A stretch of 7,692 bases of DNA, taken from contig JAADHG010000030.1 of the NCBI GenBank assembly GCA_013151975.1, forward strand, positions 1 to 7,692, read 5' to 3'. Positions 6,943 to 7,692 of this stretch are shown here, piece by piece; the stretch's first letter is position 1, and each line of letters opens with the position of its first letter. The position numbers and the translations under genes were made by a program. This DNA is from Chlorobiota bacterium. Its GTDB lineage: Bacteria; Bacteroidota; Bacteroidia; Flavobacteriales; Flavobacteriaceae. Below the pieces are notes generated by a model, which worked only from the letters and a program-made list of their open reading frames with translations, did no database searches and was not told where the DNA came from.

Positions 6943-6995
6943 TTTTTCTTTAGTTTTATATTAGAGTATGAACTTTTTGTTTATTCCAAAAATAC
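6943..6995 (-). promoter_or_regulatory. doxX leader, probable but unresolved promoter
   Basis: These 53 bases lie between the hairpin following yceI and the doxX ATG, so any independent doxX promoter must be here. On the minus strand a TTTTTG occurs near 6984-6993 and is followed after 18 bases by TACTCTAA, which matches TAnnTTTG poorly. No operator-like repeat is visible. The existence of a promoter is inferred from the terminator upstream, not from a convincing motif. Confidence 0.2.
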
Positions 6996-7028
6996 AAAAA
7001 GTACAAACCTTTAAGGTTTGTACTTTTT
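6996..7028. terminator. Strong bidirectional hairpin terminator between yceI and doxX
   Basis: Positions 6996-7009 (AAAAAGTACAAACC) pair perfectly with 7015-7028 (GGTTTGTACTTTTT) around a 5-base loop (TTTAA), a 14-bp stem. On the minus strand it lies 19 bases after the yceI stop codon and ends in a T-run, fitting an intrinsic terminator. The symmetric A and T runs would let it work in both directions. It precedes the doxX start by about 53 bases, so it would strongly reduce yceI-doxX read-through. Confidence 0.88.
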
Positions 7029-7047
7029 ACATAATATTAAATGTAAT

Positions 7048-7635
7048 TTAAAACTCTAAATCTACTATTAAATCAAACTCATCATAAATAGCCTTGTCCT
7101 TCAGATTGTCAAAAAAACTAGTAGAGCCATATCTTACGTTATATTTTGCTCTGTCTACTTTTAATGATGCAGTTGCCTTATTTCCATATATAGAAATTTC
7201 AAAATTAATGGCTTTGGTTATGTCTTTTATTGTTAAATCTCCAGCAACGGTATAAGAATTTTTACCTAATGTTTTCACCTTGTTAAACACTAACGTAGCT
7301 GTCGGATAGTTTTTTACACCAAAGAAATCGTCCGATTTTAAATGACCTTCTAGTTTTTGTTTGTATTCTCCGCTTTGATCTGTATTGGTAATCGTAGTCA
7401 TATCAATTGTAAAATTCCCACCAATTAATTTGCCCTTTTTAAAGGTTAAAGAACCTTCTTTTAAAGTTATGACTCCGGTATGTGACCCTGTAACTTTATA
7501 GGCTTTCCAAACTACTTTGCTTTTTTCTATTGTCATTGTTTTAGTATCTATATCTTTTGTTGTAAAAGAGAATGATACGAATGCAACTATTGTTACAGCT
7601 ATAATATTTATTGCTTTAATTTTCATTTTTTTCAT
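7048..7635 (-). CDS. YceI-family periplasmic protein (lipocalin-like)
   Basis: A 195-residue exported protein of the YceI family, whose members form an extended lipocalin-like beta barrel that binds long isoprenoid or amide lipids in the periplasm; the physiological role is uncertain. Residues 1-23 are a signal peptide (MKKMKIK, then a hydrophobic run 9-23); the cleavage site near SFSFT/TKD is not a clear AxA site and there is no lipobox cysteine. Family signatures follow in order: SKVVWKAYKVTGSHTGVI (39-56), a G-x-F-x-I-D-M block (63-70), LKSDDFFGVKNYPTA (89-103), a GDLTIKD-x-T block (122-130) and VDRAKYNVRYGS (150-161). A second ATG at 7626 would remove only three residues and is equally plausible. 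The gene reads toward doxX, but a hairpin follows it. No clear promoter is visible in the 57 bases upstream inside the window. Confidence 0.92.
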   Translation of the reverse strand: MKKMKIKAINIIAVTIVAFVSFSFTTKDIDTKTMTIEKSKVVWKAYKVTGSHTGVITLKEGSLTFKKGKLIGGNFTIDMTTITNTDQSGEYKQKLEGHLKSDDFFGVKNYPTATLVFNKVKTLGKNSYTVAGDLTIKDITKAINFEISIYGNKATASLKVDRAKYNVRYGSTSFFDNLKDKAIYDEFDLIVDLEF

Positions 7636-7692
7636 TTTTGTTATTTATAATAATTTTCAGTTTAGTTCAGATTATTTTGTTGAATTTAGAGC
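7636..7692 (-). promoter_or_regulatory. yceI upstream region, incomplete
   Basis: The last 57 bases precede the yceI start on the minus strand and end at the window edge. They are AT-rich with no open frame long enough to call, no inverted repeat of note and no good TTTG/TAnnTTTG pair. They are expected to hold the yceI promoter or part of it, but this rests only on gene position. Confidence 0.25.

Noticed and set aside
6707..6964. Plus-strand open frame of 85 codons
   Set aside because: It is antisense to doxX, whose membrane-protein pattern and family match are clear, and it has no recognisable features of its own.
1..7692. Search for tRNA, rRNA, CRISPR, insertion sequence, phage, toxin-antitoxin or defence genes
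   Set aside because: Nothing matching was seen: no repeat arrays, transposase motifs, tRNA-like cloverleaf sequences or flanking direct repeats, and codon use appears uniform across the window.

Overview
The window looks like an ordinary chromosomal stretch from a member of the Bacteroidota, most likely the family Flavobacteriaceae. It is strongly AT-rich. Starts are preceded by A/T-rich leaders without Shine-Dalgarno sequences. Exported proteins have short signal peptides ending in -A|Q. The gene content (single-chain pyruvate carboxylase, YiiM-type MOSC protein, DoxX and YceI proteins, serine hydrolase with C-terminal beta-rich repeats) also fits flavobacteria. The taxonomic call is inference from these traits, not from a marker gene.

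Layout from left to right: the first 47 bases hold the 5' end of a minus-strand gene that runs off the window. A 13-bp stem hairpin (87-119) follows and ends a minus-strand exported serine hydrolase (142-1794). That gene is divergent from a small exported protein on the plus strand (1910-2284), across roughly 115 bases that must hold both promoters. The small gene meets a minus-strand MOSC-domain gene (2285-2926) tail to tail with no spacer: the two stop codons abut. Upstream of the MOSC gene on the same strand, with a 43-base gap and no visible terminator, lies the 1150-residue pyruvate carboxylase (2970-6422). Next come a four-helix DoxX membrane protein (6541-6942) and a periplasmic YceI protein (7048-7635), also on the minus strand. 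Each of these two is followed by its own hairpin terminator (6506-6536 and 6996-7028).

Functionally, pyruvate carboxylase supplies oxaloacetate (anaplerosis and gluconeogenesis). The MOSC protein may be co-transcribed with it but has no obvious metabolic link. The serine hydrolase and the small alpha/beta protein are both exported and share a divergent promoter region, so a shared regulator is possible. YceI and DoxX are a pairing I recall from flavobacterial genomes, here split by a strong hairpin, so doxX probably depends on its own promoter or on read-through.

I found no RNA genes, CRISPR arrays, insertion sequences, phage genes or defence genes. No gap exceeds about 120 bases. Nothing here amounts to a clear undescribed system; the most unusual points are the zero-gap convergent stops, the tandem C-terminal repeats of the hydrolase and the unassigned exported small protein.
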